NCBI GenBank assembly: GCA_037042915.1
Contig: CM073193.1
Span: 5,146,001 to 5,210,000, forward strand
DNA: 64,000 bases
Source of the DNA: Auricularia sp. M13
Lineage: Eukaryota > Basidiomycota > Agaricomycetes > Auriculariales > Auriculariaceae
Direction: 5' to 3'
Numbering within the stretch: position 1 is the stretch's first letter; each line of letters starts with the position of its first letter. The position numbers were made by a program, and so were the translations under genes. This document shows, piece after piece, positions 11,116 through 23,545 of the stretch. Below the pieces are notes generated by a model, which made no database searches, was not told the DNA's origin, and was given only the letters and a program-made list of their open reading frames with translations.

Positions 11116-12527
11116 ACTTGAATCTCGAGGCGAACTGAACTCTATCCCCGAACTGCAATGTGCAATATGTATAGATAATCTAACTGTTTGTAGCTTACTC
11201 CCGCCCAAGAATACAAAGGCTCTTATCGCCCAACTCTTGCGGACTTGTTAACGATCAGAACAACAACAGATTCGCGCTCCGCACTGCTGAGCTTCTTTTC
11301 AGACTCTGCACATCGTCTACCGTCCTTGGCGTACAGCATCGTCGTGGAGCAAAGCGGGTCTACAACTGCATTACTCGCACCGCACGATCTTCGTATTGCG
11401 CAACTTAGGCTGCGCAGGTCCAGCCATTCAGAGTAGGTCTGTACGCGCCGATCGTATGCTGCAGAAAGCGCTGTGTCCTCCGCTGCTTGTGACATGCTGG
11501 CAGATCGGGGAACCTCGGTTTCCGGTACTTTCTCCTCCTCTACATCGGGTGCTTGGACGACCATGGGTGCTTTGGAATCCGCCTGTCAGCTGAGTACTGC
11601 AAGGCGAGACACAGTTTTGTGCACCAGCGTATCATTCTGGCTCACCAGTAGGCGCATCTGTTTCTTCCTTCCTATGCACGCGCCCGACTCTATACAGGGT
11701 AAGACAGCGTCAGTCCGTGCTTCTGGTTCTAATGACTGACAGACTGACGGGACGTAACCAGTGTATGGACGATTGGACCTCAAAACTGTTATCCCCGCCC
11801 TTCGCAGCCTCATGCTCTTCGCAATACCCACAATGGAAGATTAATGACGCTCTAACTCAAATGAGGCCATTTTATGCTCCGGTCAGTGGTTCGGTATGTG
11901 CACTCGGCTGCTTCTCTGAACGGCTTTGGCAATGATGCTTCAGGCGCTCTAACGCCTGGTCTCCAGTATGATAGCACACGCCGCCCGGCCCCCTGGTGAC
12001 GTTGCCTTCAAGCGCACCGATCAATAAGGATTTCTTCCCTCATTGGGAACGTCAGCGAGATGTTTGACGCCACCGCCGCGGCACGGACTTGCGCATTGAC
12101 CAGCGTGAGCATTTAGCCTCTCTTTACATCCATCCTCACGCTTCCGACTCACAACCATTAAAAGTCATTATAGAGCTCGGCACTTCCTGCTGCTCACGTA
12201 TTCGAAGGCCTATACGGCTCAGTGTTCTGCAACCGTCCATCCAACGCGCCGACCGCCCGCGCGCGTTCTAAGGCCACTCCCAATCCTTGCGGTGCGCGAA
12301 GATTCAACCACAGACCTCGCTTGGTCGGGATCCTCTGCGGGATCCCCCCTTGCTACACATCGAGCTTCTGCCTCACCAATAGCTCGAGGCGGGATCAGTT
12401 CTCCAGCTCGGGCGGCGGGGCACTGAGAAGCATGTTTGTGGCTGAGGCACCTCTCGCAGGGCCGGCCGCTCAGTTAAGTAGCCGGCATGCCCACAGATAC
12501 AGTAGATCGATTGCACGATAGCCCACC
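11116..12527. other. Intergenic, nothing recognised
   Basis: Short frames on both strands show no domain or splice support. The last few hundred bases precede DUF6534 gene B and should hold its promoter. I see no clear TATA element. Confidence 0.45.
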
Positions 12528-13918
12528 ATGCCAGTGGAACGCCCAAGCCTGGTATACACGTATGGGATGCTGGAACTGGGCACCGTCGTGGCCGTCTTGT
12601 GCGTCTTCGAGCCGCTGTTCGCGCATTATTCTGATTGTCGTTTTTGCAAGTCTCACCGGGATCGCCACATTGCAAACATGGAACGTGCGTTGCGATTTGC
12701 TACTCCACGGTTACCCCATAGAAACATATTCACAGTATTTCCGACATTATACGGGCGACCCGCTGAGTACAAAACTTCTTGTATGTCGTCACGTGCATCT
12801 CGAGCTATTTACTCACACTGAATTCCAGGTCGTCGCCGTGTAGTGCGTAAACAGGAGCTTCCCTGAAACCGACGCTGACCGTATTCTGCGCCGCATAGTT
12901 GCCTGGATACGCTACATTCAGCTTCTGTGGTCATCTCGATATACCAGTATACGATCCTTTTCTTCGGTGACTACACCTCCCTACACCTCTGGGTCTGGGC
13001 CATGCGACTCTCTGTCACACTCAACGGCGTCATCGCCTTCATTGTACAGGTGCGTACTCAATGCTCGCAAGATTGATTGTCGATCTCGCCCTAACGTACA
13101 CAGACATACTTCTGCAACCGCGTCCGGCGCGTAAGGCAGGGGTCACTTCTAGCCGGCATGTGCTGGGCCCTCGCACTCGCTCGCTTCGCATTCAACATCA
13201 TCATGAGCGTCACGATCTGGGAGCACCCGGTCGCCGAGACGCTCAACCTGCCGCGCTTCCGCTGGCAGATGAGCACGACGCTCATCGTCGGCGCCGCGTC
13301 GGACGTCGCGATCGCCCTGTGCATCTGCGAGCGGCTTGTGCGCCTGCGCGGCCAGGGCGTCCGCGAGACCGACCTCGTCCTCGACCGGCTTGTGGCGTTC
13401 ACTATCGGTGAGACACCCCGCCAATGCCATACCCGCAGCCCGTTGACGGTTTCGGATGTGCGCCGCCGCCGCCCGCAGGATCCGGACTTATGACAAGCGT
13501 CGCCGCCGTGATAGAAGCGATCCTAGTGCGTGGAGCGTGGTGCTTCAGCTGAACGTCTCACTCACCTATTCTCGTGCTGACACAGTACCTCAAAATGAGA
13601 AACTGTCAGCGCCGCCACCTGCCAGTTTCCCACTTCCATCCTTTACTGAATTGGACGTAACTCAGACGTCTTCCTCATCCCATACTGCGCCGTCGCGAAG
13701 CTCTTCAACAATTCTCTGCTAGCCTGGCTGAACGAACGGGACTACACCCGCCGCGACATGGCAAAGCCTCTCAAAGCCTCCGGGATCGACGAAACGGTCA
13801 GTGCTGCCCCGTTGATAGTGGTGGGCGCTGTCAGACATGTCCTCCTCATGTGACTAACGGAACTTAGAACGAACATCGGGAAAGAAAGAGCGAAGACCGC
13901 GTCGCGGGAGTAGTCTGA
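12528..13918 (+). CDS. DUF6534 seven-transmembrane protein B
   Basis: Ten exons: 12528-12598, 12651-12684, 12736-12780, 12829-12842, 12899-13049, 13104-13407, 13479-13525, 13586-13604, 13666-13796, 13868-13918, giving 288 aa. It is the closest relative of gene A in the window. Both share FLxGIATLQ at the end of segment 1, a YFxN/H...KLL exon, RLRGQGVRETD before segment 6, and NNSLLAxLNERDYTRRxM after segment 7. The fourth exon is a 14-nt microexon that must be included to keep frame. The cytosolic tail is longer and charged. It is the upstream half of a tail-to-tail pair with gene C, which begins only 250 bp downstream on the other strand. Membrane location is firm; function is unknown. Confidence 0.85.
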
Positions 13919-14165
13919 TAGTCATTCATTCTACATGGTCCCTTGCGTCTACAACAGTCGTTACGAGTACAATGCTCCCGCGGCCGAGCAGCTAGATCCC
14001 TTCTTACAGAAGCGCTTCGAGGTATAAGTACTAGAACATATGAACACCGCAATACGAGCGGACGCGACCGGAATAATAAAGATCGACATCCAACTGCGAC
14101 GTATGGGCTATGCTGCCGATATTTGGATCGTTGCATGTCGCGGGACCTATGGCAATGATACCAAG

Positions 14166-15539
14166 TCAGTAGCCGTTGAAGCACTGGAATTCCTGTGTCG
14201 CGCAACTGACCTCGCTATCGGAAGCCTTGAGGTCTCCCTCTGATCCATATGCTGGTACTGCAGACCTCGTAGATCTCACACTAAAGTTGAGAGGCGTGGG
14301 ATCCCGTCTGTGACTCGGACGCTCATTGAGGGAGGCAAGTAGTGAATTTGTGAACAGCTTTGCGACGAAGCCGTACGGGACCAGAAATACCACTGTAGAT
14401 CTGTTAGCCACCGTGCAATGTCAATCCTTCCCGCGGAACCGCTGCGCACACTGTGTGAATCCGAGATACTGCGGCCCCAGTCAGCCAGGGTTTGCTACGA
14501 ATCATAAGCCGGCTTACGGTTGCGCATTCTGCTACGGCGGCAATACTGCTCAGGAGACCAGATCCTAAGACAAATTAATCTCAATTCACCTTGAATAGCA
14601 TTAGCCGATATTATCTTACCAACTGTGAATTTGACTATCTTATCGACAAGCATGTCTGTCGCCTGGAACCCCGTCCGCATGCGCAAGAGCGTGATACAGA
14701 TGGCTGCGGCGACCGCCACGTCCGACACAGCACCAACGACCAGCATAGTGCTGAGCTGCCAGCGGAACGTAGCGGTCTTGACGATCTCCCAGAGGCCCGA
14801 GCGCTCGAGCGTCACCCACTCGACAACTGTGAATGCAATCCGCAGGCAAACAAGGAGGTAACAGCCGCCCGCGATCCACCGACTTGAGGTTAATCGGTAT
14901 ATGCGGAGGCAGTAATAGGTCTACGCGGTGGGAGGTCAGATATTTACAAGTCTCACCGGTGATGAGACGAGGTAGGCATACCTGGACGATGAAAGCTATC
15001 ACGCCGTTAAGCAGGACTGAGTACTCCATGCTCCACACGACGATTTCTAAGGCCTCGAAATCGCCGAAGTGGTTAATGGTATAGTCGTAGGTCGAATGTA
15101 TGAGCAAGATTGAATGGAACGCGTCCAGAAAGCTGATAGAACGGGCATGAGAGCCCGGCGCGGTAGGGAGGATGCAGCACGACGCACTAAACGACCAGAA
15201 CCTCGAGTTGTCGTCAGCATGGAGATGAGACCATCTGATGCAATTTAGGCGTACTAGAATCTTTATCCTCCTCATATCCTGCGTGTACCGTCGAAAGTAC
15301 TGCCGGAGAAGGTGCGTTAGCAATTTCCTCACTGGGAACAGGGCACCGGTCGCAATGCCCGCACTCACATTCCAAGCCTGAAGAGTCGATACGCCCGAAA
15401 GACTGCGGGAGGGTAAGAAAAGCGACCCTATCGCATGCGCGGGTACGCACAACATGGAGACGGCCATCGAGAGCTCGAGATACCCGATCGTCGTCGCGAT
15501 GCTGCCGCTCTCAGGCGGGGGCGCGCCGTTCTCCGCCAT
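14166..15539 (-). CDS. DUF6534 seven-transmembrane protein C
   Basis: Minus-strand model in transcription order: 15539-15451, 15402-15369, 15299-15255, 15201-15188, 15132-14982, 14920-14620, 14564-14518, 14468-14450, 14392-14166; 308 aa. The family landmarks are present: SGVSTLQAWN, FHSILLIHSTYDYTI, a long exon with FRWQLSTMLVVGAVSDVAVAA, then TNSLLASLNER. Exon lengths match genes A and B (34, 45, 14, 151, 47 and 19 nt), and the sixth is 301 nt rather than 304. The C-terminal tail differs entirely from A and B and has no intron that I can place, so the 3' end is less certain. It is convergent with gene B. Confidence 0.8.
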
Positions 15540-17738
15540 GCTGAGCTAGCTCGGAAGACCTGGGATTATGCGTGCCCTGGGCGAGCGAAGGCAAGAAGAT
15601 GGCGGGTGATTTCGTCGGCCCCCTTAAGCGTCCGTTATGTATCTCCCTGAGGCCATACCCAAGCGCTGTACCCGGCTAAGAATAGCCACGCGCCCGCGAC
15701 CAATGCCCGCACTGCCGCTTACACCAAGCGCGGACAGCGAACTCGGACAGAAGTAGATACCATATATGTTCTGATGCGACGGCTGCTGTTTCGCTCAGCG
15801 ATCTTGGCGTGCATGGAGTCGATTGCTTTGTAGAGAGGAACGGGTTTGGTAGATAGACTGTGAACCACTGCGTTGCCTGCTGAAGAGAGATGAGATCGCG
15901 CGCTGTACCATTGCGTTTTACTCACTGATACAGCGCGTTCAGCGGTACACACCCGGCACTGCCAGACGGATCCGGTGGCCTGACACGATGCCCCGTCCGG
16001 GCTGCTGTGATCCACCGCTCGCTGAAACTGAGCCGGGGGACAACGCATCAGCCTGCTGCTTCTCTTCGCGGGCCCGCTGCTGATATGAATGCCCTCACGT
16101 GCTGGCGATAGGCTTCGCTTCCTGGAATCGTTGACATTGCTGCTTTAGGGCGGCGAGCATTGACATCAGCATTCGCGGTACTTCTACGCGGGCGTGGGAA
16201 CCTGGCACTGGTGTTATCGAATGTAACACAGAGTGTCAGAGTGGGATTAGGGGAACTGACGACCGACGGACGCACATTGGTGACGCATATATGAGAGAAC
16301 CGCGTCGCCACCAGGAATCACAGGGGCTGCTTGCGTATTTGCCGCTGACCGCTTGTCGTGCGTCTAATGCAAACCTGTAGCGGGGCCAAACGCCACACGC
16401 CCAAAGGGTGCAAATCCAGCTGCAAGAAGCTCCGAGTCCGCTGCCCGCGCCAAGCAAAACGCGGGTGGCCTGTTGCAAGCGATCGAGAGCCGATCGAACG
16501 GTGCTGTCCCCAGGCCAGTTCCCACTGCTCGTGGTAGAAAGTCCAGGCTTGGGCGAGTACACTGGAGTCCGGCCTGCTATTGCTGGGCGACGTTGGACGG
16601 CGAGATGGCAACTTGACGGTGTGCGCAAAGTGCTCGCGAAACCGTTGGCATCAGCCACTTGTAGCCGGCGTGTCCGAAAGTGACAGTATGAAGCATGCAC
16701 GACGCAGACATGAGATACTCAGACGGAACATCACATGTAGATAACTGCGCTGCAGACTCAGAGCCTGTGCCGGCTCCGTTCGCAGCGGACAGTCCGACGC
16801 ACAAGTACATCCTTCATAGATCCAGCCTGGCGACGTGTTCATCGCCCGGGTCCAGCCTGTCAACTACCACGCCGAGTGTAAATCTTGGTTGAGCTTACTG
16901 TCACAAGTCGTTAACAACGTGCAATTTGCGGGTGCAGTACCCGGCCCCAGAGAGTCGCCATGATGGCGAGAGCTTCGCCACGCAGTCATATGAGAGCATT
17001 GGAAAAGAAGGCCAGACATCCTGTGGCGTCGCAGATAGAAGCGAGGTAGTGAAACGCATGCTCGCGTGGGACTTCGACGACGAGGTCCGATCAAGGAATA
17101 CAAGCCGTTATCGCCGTTGCCGGAAGCGCAATCCGGCCAACCCGCAGACGCGGAGCATGGCCAAGTGCGAGTTAGACGTACTGTACAGTGTATCGGCAAT
17201 TTGCATTTCCCAGCCCAGATTCGCGCTGCAGCATTCTGGATGAACGATGCAGCAAGCTGTGGCTGGAGGTCGAGGAGAGACCAGACCTTGGCACTAGGAC
17301 TATAATGCATGCGAGACCTGATGCTCGCGATGTGTAGCCCATTCGCCGAGTCAGTGGCGGCGGTGTCGGCATGCAACGAGTTCGTCCATAGCAAGATCCC
17401 GGGATATGAAAAGTCCCGTCTCGTAGCTGCGGCCCCGAACTATGATCCCACGCAGGGAAGTGAGCTGCCGGACGCGCTCCCGCTAAGCATGGATGGTTAG
17501 CCGTGTAGTGGCAGACAGAGCTGGATCACAAATAGGGGGCCAGCCGGTCTGGTTGTATAAAACGCACATTGATAGCCAACCGTGCCCAGTGCGTGGAATA
17601 AGAAATGTGGAATTATCCCGAGCAGAGCGCAGCCTCGGCTGGGACTAAGGTAGCGAAATGCGGCTAAAAACCGAGGAGGAAGACAAGCTCCGTTGTCGGC
17701 GCTTGAAATCTGGATCAGCTTTAGCACGCGCCTGCACG
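15540..17738. other. 2.2-kb stretch without a recognised gene
   Basis: Frames of up to about 180 codons occur on both strands, but none shows a domain, paralogy or sensible splice structure. The first part must include the promoter of the leftward DUF6534 gene C. I see no repeat, tRNA or mobile-element signature. Confidence 0.45.
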
Positions 17739-18812
17739 ATGCCGGACACGACCGCGCCGAACACTTCGCATAGCTGGAAGGATGGCATCTGGCTCAAGGC
17801 GCGTCCGCGGCCCGTCCATTCTCAAGTGTCTGACAGTTCTGCCTGAATTTCAGCTGACAAATGTGGCCGTTTACTTCCTCTTCCTGGGCTCGAACATCTA
17901 CACCGTCGCGAACCCCGAGGACGTGTACCGGATGCACCGCGAAACGTACTTCACGCCGGCATATTGGGCGTTTGCCATCTGGACGCTCATACACCTGCTG
18001 TTGCTCGGCTTTGTCGTGTACCAGTTCTTCGACGCGGGCAAGCGCGTCATCGTGGACGGCATTAGCTGGCGTTTCCCCCTGCTCGCGCTCCTTAACGCCG
18101 CCTACGTCTCCCTGCGCGCTGGCGGACACTTTGTGCTCGCTTTCCTGCTTGCGCTCTGCGTGAGCAGCGCGGTCAGCCATATTTACTATGTCATCAAGCG
18201 CTACCACCGCAGCGAAAGCATGAACGACGAGAGTGCGTCAAGTATTGCAGAAAATAAGCGGGGTCTGTTTTCTTATTATTTTTTTTTTTTCGGTGCAGTG
18301 TGGGTGCATCTGCCGTTTGGCCTCTACCACGGCTGGACGACCGTCCTCATCGTGCTCTCCGCGTTCGAGGCGTTCGGCGTCAATGCCATAACGCACAAAG
18401 CGGGCGTATTCACCAAGATCTTCGTCTTCCTCGCCCTGTGCGTGCCTCACCTCCCCCTCGTGCCCTTCGGTCCCGCTGACGCTCGACCCTAGACTCTTCC
18501 TCGAGTCGACAAGCGCCGCGTACGCGTTTGGAAGCAGCGAAGGCGACGTCGCGGGAAGCGTCGCGATTACTTGGGCTTTGTTCGCCATCTACGAACGTGT
18601 GTTCTTTCTTTCGCCCTTTCTTACGTGTGTCGCGAGAGCTAATGCGCTGAAAATTGGACATAGACCAACGCACGTCCAACTTCATCCACTGGTCCGCGCT
18701 CGCCTTCGCCATCCTGTCCCTTCTCTGGGTCCTCAAGTCCGCGTTCTGGACGTATGTAGCCCGGAGAGCTCCCGAGGCCACCGACGAGGAGCGCGCCCCG
18801 CTGAACGCTTGA
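17739..18812 (+). CDS. Multi-pass membrane protein resembling TspO/MBR-related tryptophan-rich sensory proteins
   Basis: Preferred model: 17739-17798, 17854-18232, 18299-18437, 18493-18596, 18664-18812; 276 aa. The first intron would be of the rarer GC-AG type. If it is not used, translation could begin at the in-frame ATG 17782 and read straight through. Several hydrophobic helices are visible. The pattern [20 protein letters not shown], then a second-half [14 protein letters not shown], resembles bacterial and fungal proteins annotated as tryptophan-rich sensory/TspO-MBR-like. A repeated Trp-rich helix layout fits that superfamily. The second intron contains a run of T and is a multiple of three without stops, so retaining it would leave the frame open. 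The C-terminus is a short acidic cytosolic tail. The exact function in basidiomycetes is not known. Confidence 0.7.
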
Positions 18813-19762
18813 TGGACTACATTTTATCTGGGAACGGGGCGCAATCTCACTTCGACTTGAAGAACAGCTTTCATGCAATCCAAATACGATAACATTTTGC
18901 CGTCCTGGCGCCGTTGAAGCACTCCTTAACTAACTTCGAACCCTTGACGCACGCAGGTGCTGACGCCCAGACGCCGACCAGCAAACTGCCCATGTCAACG
19001 TGCATTCGACACTTCGAGCCCCGCTTTACATTGTCATGATTGCGTGAACGGTCCAAGCACTTCAAGACCCCGTGAGGAGCGAATTGTCTGGCGACCGCGG
19101 CAGTAGCGAGTCGGCCAGCTTGCCGCAGCCCTCCACGAATTCTGCTCCTTTCTTTCTGCTATTGACGTCCATAGGAGCTCATAATTTGACGTTATCAAGT
19201 TGTTAGCACCCAGCAAGAGATCGCAGTCTGTGCTCGTGACGTGGGGGCCGAATGTGCAACATGCGGTTTTGACTCTTGAGTCTTTTGCTCAGCGGGTGCG
19301 AGCTGCCGACTGGCTCGCCACAGGGGCGGTTCCTCTTCGTAGGCAAGGCGAAGAGTATGATAAATGCAGAGCCAAGTCAGGAGGATGAAAGGAAGCGAGA
19401 TGGAAGCGAAACGGAAGGCGCACAAGACTCATGAGGAGCCTGCCGATATGTCGCGCGCGCGACGCGAGTCAGCGAGCGTGTCGGCGAGCCTGATGGCACA
19501 ATGTATGATTTATAGTGGATACTGGGTACGTAATCATAGAGCTTGCGGTGTAACGCGCGTATCATTTAGACCTGTAGACTACCTGTAGACGCCAACTGTA
19601 GTAGTGCTATGTATTATATACCTAGACTCCACTGTACAGAAAACTCATAGCCTGCTCAAAACAATGGCAATATAATTTCAGGCATCTGTGGCGAAGAATC
19701 GAGTCATCGAGCGCCAATGCAGCACAATCGGAGCTCGCCGCCGCGTTGCTTGCTTCCGCTCT
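18813..19762. other. Intergenic, nothing recognised
   Basis: No supported gene. The downstream end is the 5' flank of the tandem F-box pair. Confidence 0.45.
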
Positions 19763-21431
19763 ATGACCTTGCTTTCTTCCAGCCAGCACGATGCGCTGAC
19801 ACAACATGTGCAGCAGCTGCTCGCGACGTGTTTCCCGGTCATGAGCCACGGGTGCGCGTTCTAAACTCCCTCCGCAGGCACAGCGTCTCAGAACTCGCAG
19901 CGCGTGTGGCGCGGTCGCCGTGGACATCGTCGACTCGCTCTACGACGAGATCTCTCTCTGTATCGCTCGTACATTTGCGCTCTACGCCAAGGAACGCAAC
20001 AGACTTTTGGCAGTGTCGCGGCTGCCGGCAGTGCTGCTGAGACAGGCTGCCCGGCTCATCAGCACGGCCGATCTGGAACGGGCGATGCTCGTGTGCACCA
20101 AGTGGCGAGGCGACCTGGAAACGCAGACAGAGCTCTGGAAGGACGTATCCCTGACGGTCGGATGGTCAGCGATACTTCATCCTACAGACTTGCGCCTTGT
20201 GCTGCGCCGCGCGGATAATAAGCCGACGCATTTGACGCTGCGGTGCTGGAGCCAGGAGACCGAGAGTCCGCACATGCTGGCACTGCTCACACCGGCATTG
20301 ATGCATCTCCGTTCTCTCTCACTCGACGCCCCTGCTGTCGAGGGATCTTTCTGGGAGACACTTCTATGTTCTCCTGCCCCAATGCTCGAGGTTCTGAAAC
20401 TTCGCGCGGGCAACCCAACGGGCGACACCGTCACTCAGAAACTGCCCGATAATCTTTTCAACAGTTCCGCGCCACGCTTTACTGAACTCGTACTATCGCA
20501 CGTTGGGCTACCATCTGGGACCGCGGAGTGTCCGGCGCTGCAGACCGTGACGACACTGCGGATACTGAAGATCAAATTTCTCCTTCTGAAGGACTTAGAT
20601 AACACCTTCCGCCGGTGTCCAAACTTACAACATCTATTGCTCGATGTGATATCCGGACAAGCGGGGGACGTAACTGCCCCTATTCCCCAGCTGGCTTCGT
20701 TGCGCATCGCTGTCATGGTGTGGCCTGGGTGCTTAGACCTCTTAGCCCGACGTTTACACCCAGAGATAGGACAACTACACGTTGTGTGGCCGCGGCCTGT
20801 GTGCCTAGAGGATGCGCTATCGCAGCTGCGCAGACCGGCGTACAGCGAGCTCGTGGTGCGCTGGATGCGTGCGAATGACGACCCAACACGTCTGTACCTG
20901 AGCCTCATCTCGCGGTCCGACTCCGGCGCCGAGCGCGGCGTGCACCTTGTCGAGTACGAGCGCGTCGCGCGCCAGCTCAAGGCGTCGCGCGCGAGCCTGC
21001 GGGCTGTGCACAAACTGACCGTCCCGGATATCCTATGGCTCAGCATTGTCGACGATCCGCCGCGGTTCGGCCATCTGCGATTGCTGACGGTCTCGCTTGC
21101 CCCTGCCGCCAACGTTCTTGTTCCGGGGAGCTACACGCACCTGTTCGTGCTGCAGCAGGTACCTCTCGCGACCTTCTGTCCGTCGCTAGAGGAGGTGTGC
21201 TTGATGCGCGATGCTCTGCGGCGTGGGAGCTGCGACTCCGTGCGCGTCGTCGCCATTTACGTTGCTCAGTGGCTCCCGCCTACTGTAAAACGGCTCATAC
21301 TGCGTGGCGTAAAGCTCATTGGTCCCGGTATAGAGCTCCTGCATGGGCAGGTAGAGTCTGTACATTTACAAGCGACCGATGGAGATTTAGAGATTGCCAC
21401 TCAGGAGATGGAACGATGGGCGTGGGACTGA
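19763..21431 (+). CDS. F-box protein with LRR-like C-terminus (tandem copy 1)
   Basis: Two exons, 19763-19837 and 19878-21431, giving 542 aa. The 25-residue first exon (containing DALTQHVQQLLATCFP) was found by comparison with the neighbouring paralogue, whose first exon ends with similar sequence. The joining intron is only 40 nt, short for this genome but in phase. An F-box-like segment lies at about residues 65-105 (LPAVLLRQAARLIS, then VCTKWRG and LW), followed by about 430 residues of Leu-rich repeats of the irregular type seen in basidiomycete F-box proteins. Such proteins usually link a substrate to the SKP1-cullin ubiquitin ligase. The substrate cannot be guessed. The second tandem copy starts 170 bp downstream. 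Confidence 0.8.
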
Positions 21432-21600
21432 CGTATTACGAAATCGTGAGAAGGCCTGCTTCCAATATTAGTTCTTATACTAGTGCAAGTCTGAAGAAGG
21501 TTGCTCTCTTGATAACAATTGTTGAACCATTGTGCTGCTCACGTGCTACGATGTTGAACCCGGGGTTTACCGACTCGCGTCCTTGCCCTCAACGATCACC

Positions 21601-23289
21601 ATGGCCGACCCCGAGCCCGAACCCGCAAAGTCAAAACTGCCCATGGCGACTGTCAAGGTCACGGTTGATGACGAGAAGTCACTCACTACGATGATTAACC
21701 TGCTAATTCAGAGCTCGCTGCCAATCATGTCTCACAAGTGCGCGATATCGCAATTGCAGTATGATCACTTACTCTAATAACATCTTTTTCCAAGTGCCTA
21801 TGGTGTCGCAGACTATGACACGTTGATGAGCAACAAGCAGCGTTTTATGAGCGTTGCTGAGCGCGCGTATCGGCTGTACGCACGCAAGCGGAACGAGCGT
21901 ATCCCGATCTACCAGTGGCCGCCGGAGCTGCTCGTGCGCGTGGCGCGCTTTCTGCCGTACGGAACGCGCGAGATGATGTGCATGCACATCTGCCATCGCT
22001 GGCGCGCAGCGCTGACGGCTGAGCCGACGCTGTGGGCGCGCACCGCCCTGCGCGTCACACAAAACGAGCAAGTCGCCGCGCGCAAAATTAAGGCTCTGCA
22101 GCGCCGGAATACGCGCGACATGCTCTCTGTACAAGTTTCTTGTGCGCTGGCTCGCAGTTCAAAGTATGCTCTCGTCGCGGCCACGGTGGGAAGCGCGATG
22201 TCCCGGCTACGCGAGCTGCGGATCCAGTGCGACGACTTGGTCCGAACGTCCTGGCTTGCTGTGCTCACGTCTCCTGCGCCTGAACTCGAGGTTTTGGTCA
22301 TTGCGTCGACTGCATCACCTGGCCCATTCCCTCATCTCCCCGACAACATTTTTCGCGGTCAAGCGCCCAAGCTGCACACCGTCGATCTGGTCCATATGGG
22401 CATGCCGCTTGCGAACGGCGCTGCCTTGGAAAATGTCACACGGCTCAGCTATACCGTCAAACTGTCTACTGCAGCAGAGATCTGCAGGGCGTGCGAGATG
22501 TGTCCAAAACTCGAGCACCTATCCATCCAGTCGGACACGGCTGACCACTCGCCCCCGCCCGCAAACTTTCGTCCGTCACTGAAATCGTTCACGATTCACA
22601 AACAGGTTGGCTCGGGCTACGAGGACGCCATCGTCATGTCCAACCGTCGGGACTCCCGGTTGAACATCTTTGCGCCGTTGCCCAACTCCCGCGACGCGAC
22701 GATCTCGGGCGTCGACGATATACACACGGTCATTGCGAGCGGCCACATCCTCGGCACGGCGTGTCACCTCGTCGCCTACGGCGCAGACAATTACACGCGC
22801 AGCGCGCTCAACCTTCCTGTGAGCGACCTCGTCTGGGCACTGGTCAACGGGCGCGACTTCCTTGCAGATGTCCGTGAAATGCATATACACGACCATCTCT
22901 GGATCGTTTTGCAAAACAATGACGAGCTCCCGCGATTTACGAGGCTGGAGCACCTGGCACTGCTCTTCCAGACGACGTCGATGGTGCCGTTCCCGCGGAT
23001 GTTCTGCTTGGAGGCTCCGCGCCGGTTCGACTGCCCGTCATTGCGGACAGTGACTCTTTCGGCGTATATGCTCTCCGAGATCGGTCTTCCCGCACGCAAC
23101 ATCGCGAGTTGGCTGCCTGAAAGCGTTACCCGCCTGAAACTATGCCATACCCATTTAGAGGGGGGAGACGTTCTCATTCCAGGCGTCAAAATCGTACGTG
23201 ACCACTCACATCATCTGGGATGGACCGTTGGGGAAGATGTTCAGTCTTTCGGATGGTTAGCAGTAGATGGCGAGGTGTTCGTGGTATAG
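21601..23289 (+). CDS. F-box protein with LRR-like C-terminus (tandem copy 2)
   Basis: Two exons, 21601-21728 and 21795-23289, giving 540 aa, nearly the same length as copy 1. The first exon ends in LTTMINLLIQSSLPI, matching the first exon of copy 1. The F-box begins at WPPELLVRVARFLP and is followed by HICHRWRAAL and LW, a much better match to the consensus than copy 1. Leu-rich repeat-like sequence fills the rest, with an acidic C-terminal end. The 66-nt intron has a GTCTCA donor, so its 5' splice site is slightly weak. Head-to-tail arrangement and shared gene structure indicate a local duplication followed by strong divergence. The likely role is substrate recognition for an SCF ubiquitin ligase. 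Confidence 0.85.
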
Positions 23290-23545
23290 CCCTGCTAAAA
23301 AGGCACGAACTTTGCAATATGCCGATTCGCTCAATTCAGAATTTGTAGCTTTGCAACCGAATGTATACTAGGTCTGCACATGACCCGCGTCAGACGATCA
23401 GCGCGCGGGCCGCCTTCCCTTCGCCGAAAAATCACCGAACGGCGTGGAATACGGCCAACGCGGAGGGTACATATACAGGTCGCCCTCTGACACTCACAGG
23501 GCGTGCCTCCCATTCGTACATCCTTGCCAGCTCGTACGGGACGTC

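Noticed and set aside
10117-11208. Long antisense open frame (363 codons) across the coiled-coil gene
   Set aside because: It overlaps a well-supported gene and exists because Arg/Glu/Ala-rich coding sequence yields stop-free antisense frames; its translation is low-complexity with no domain.
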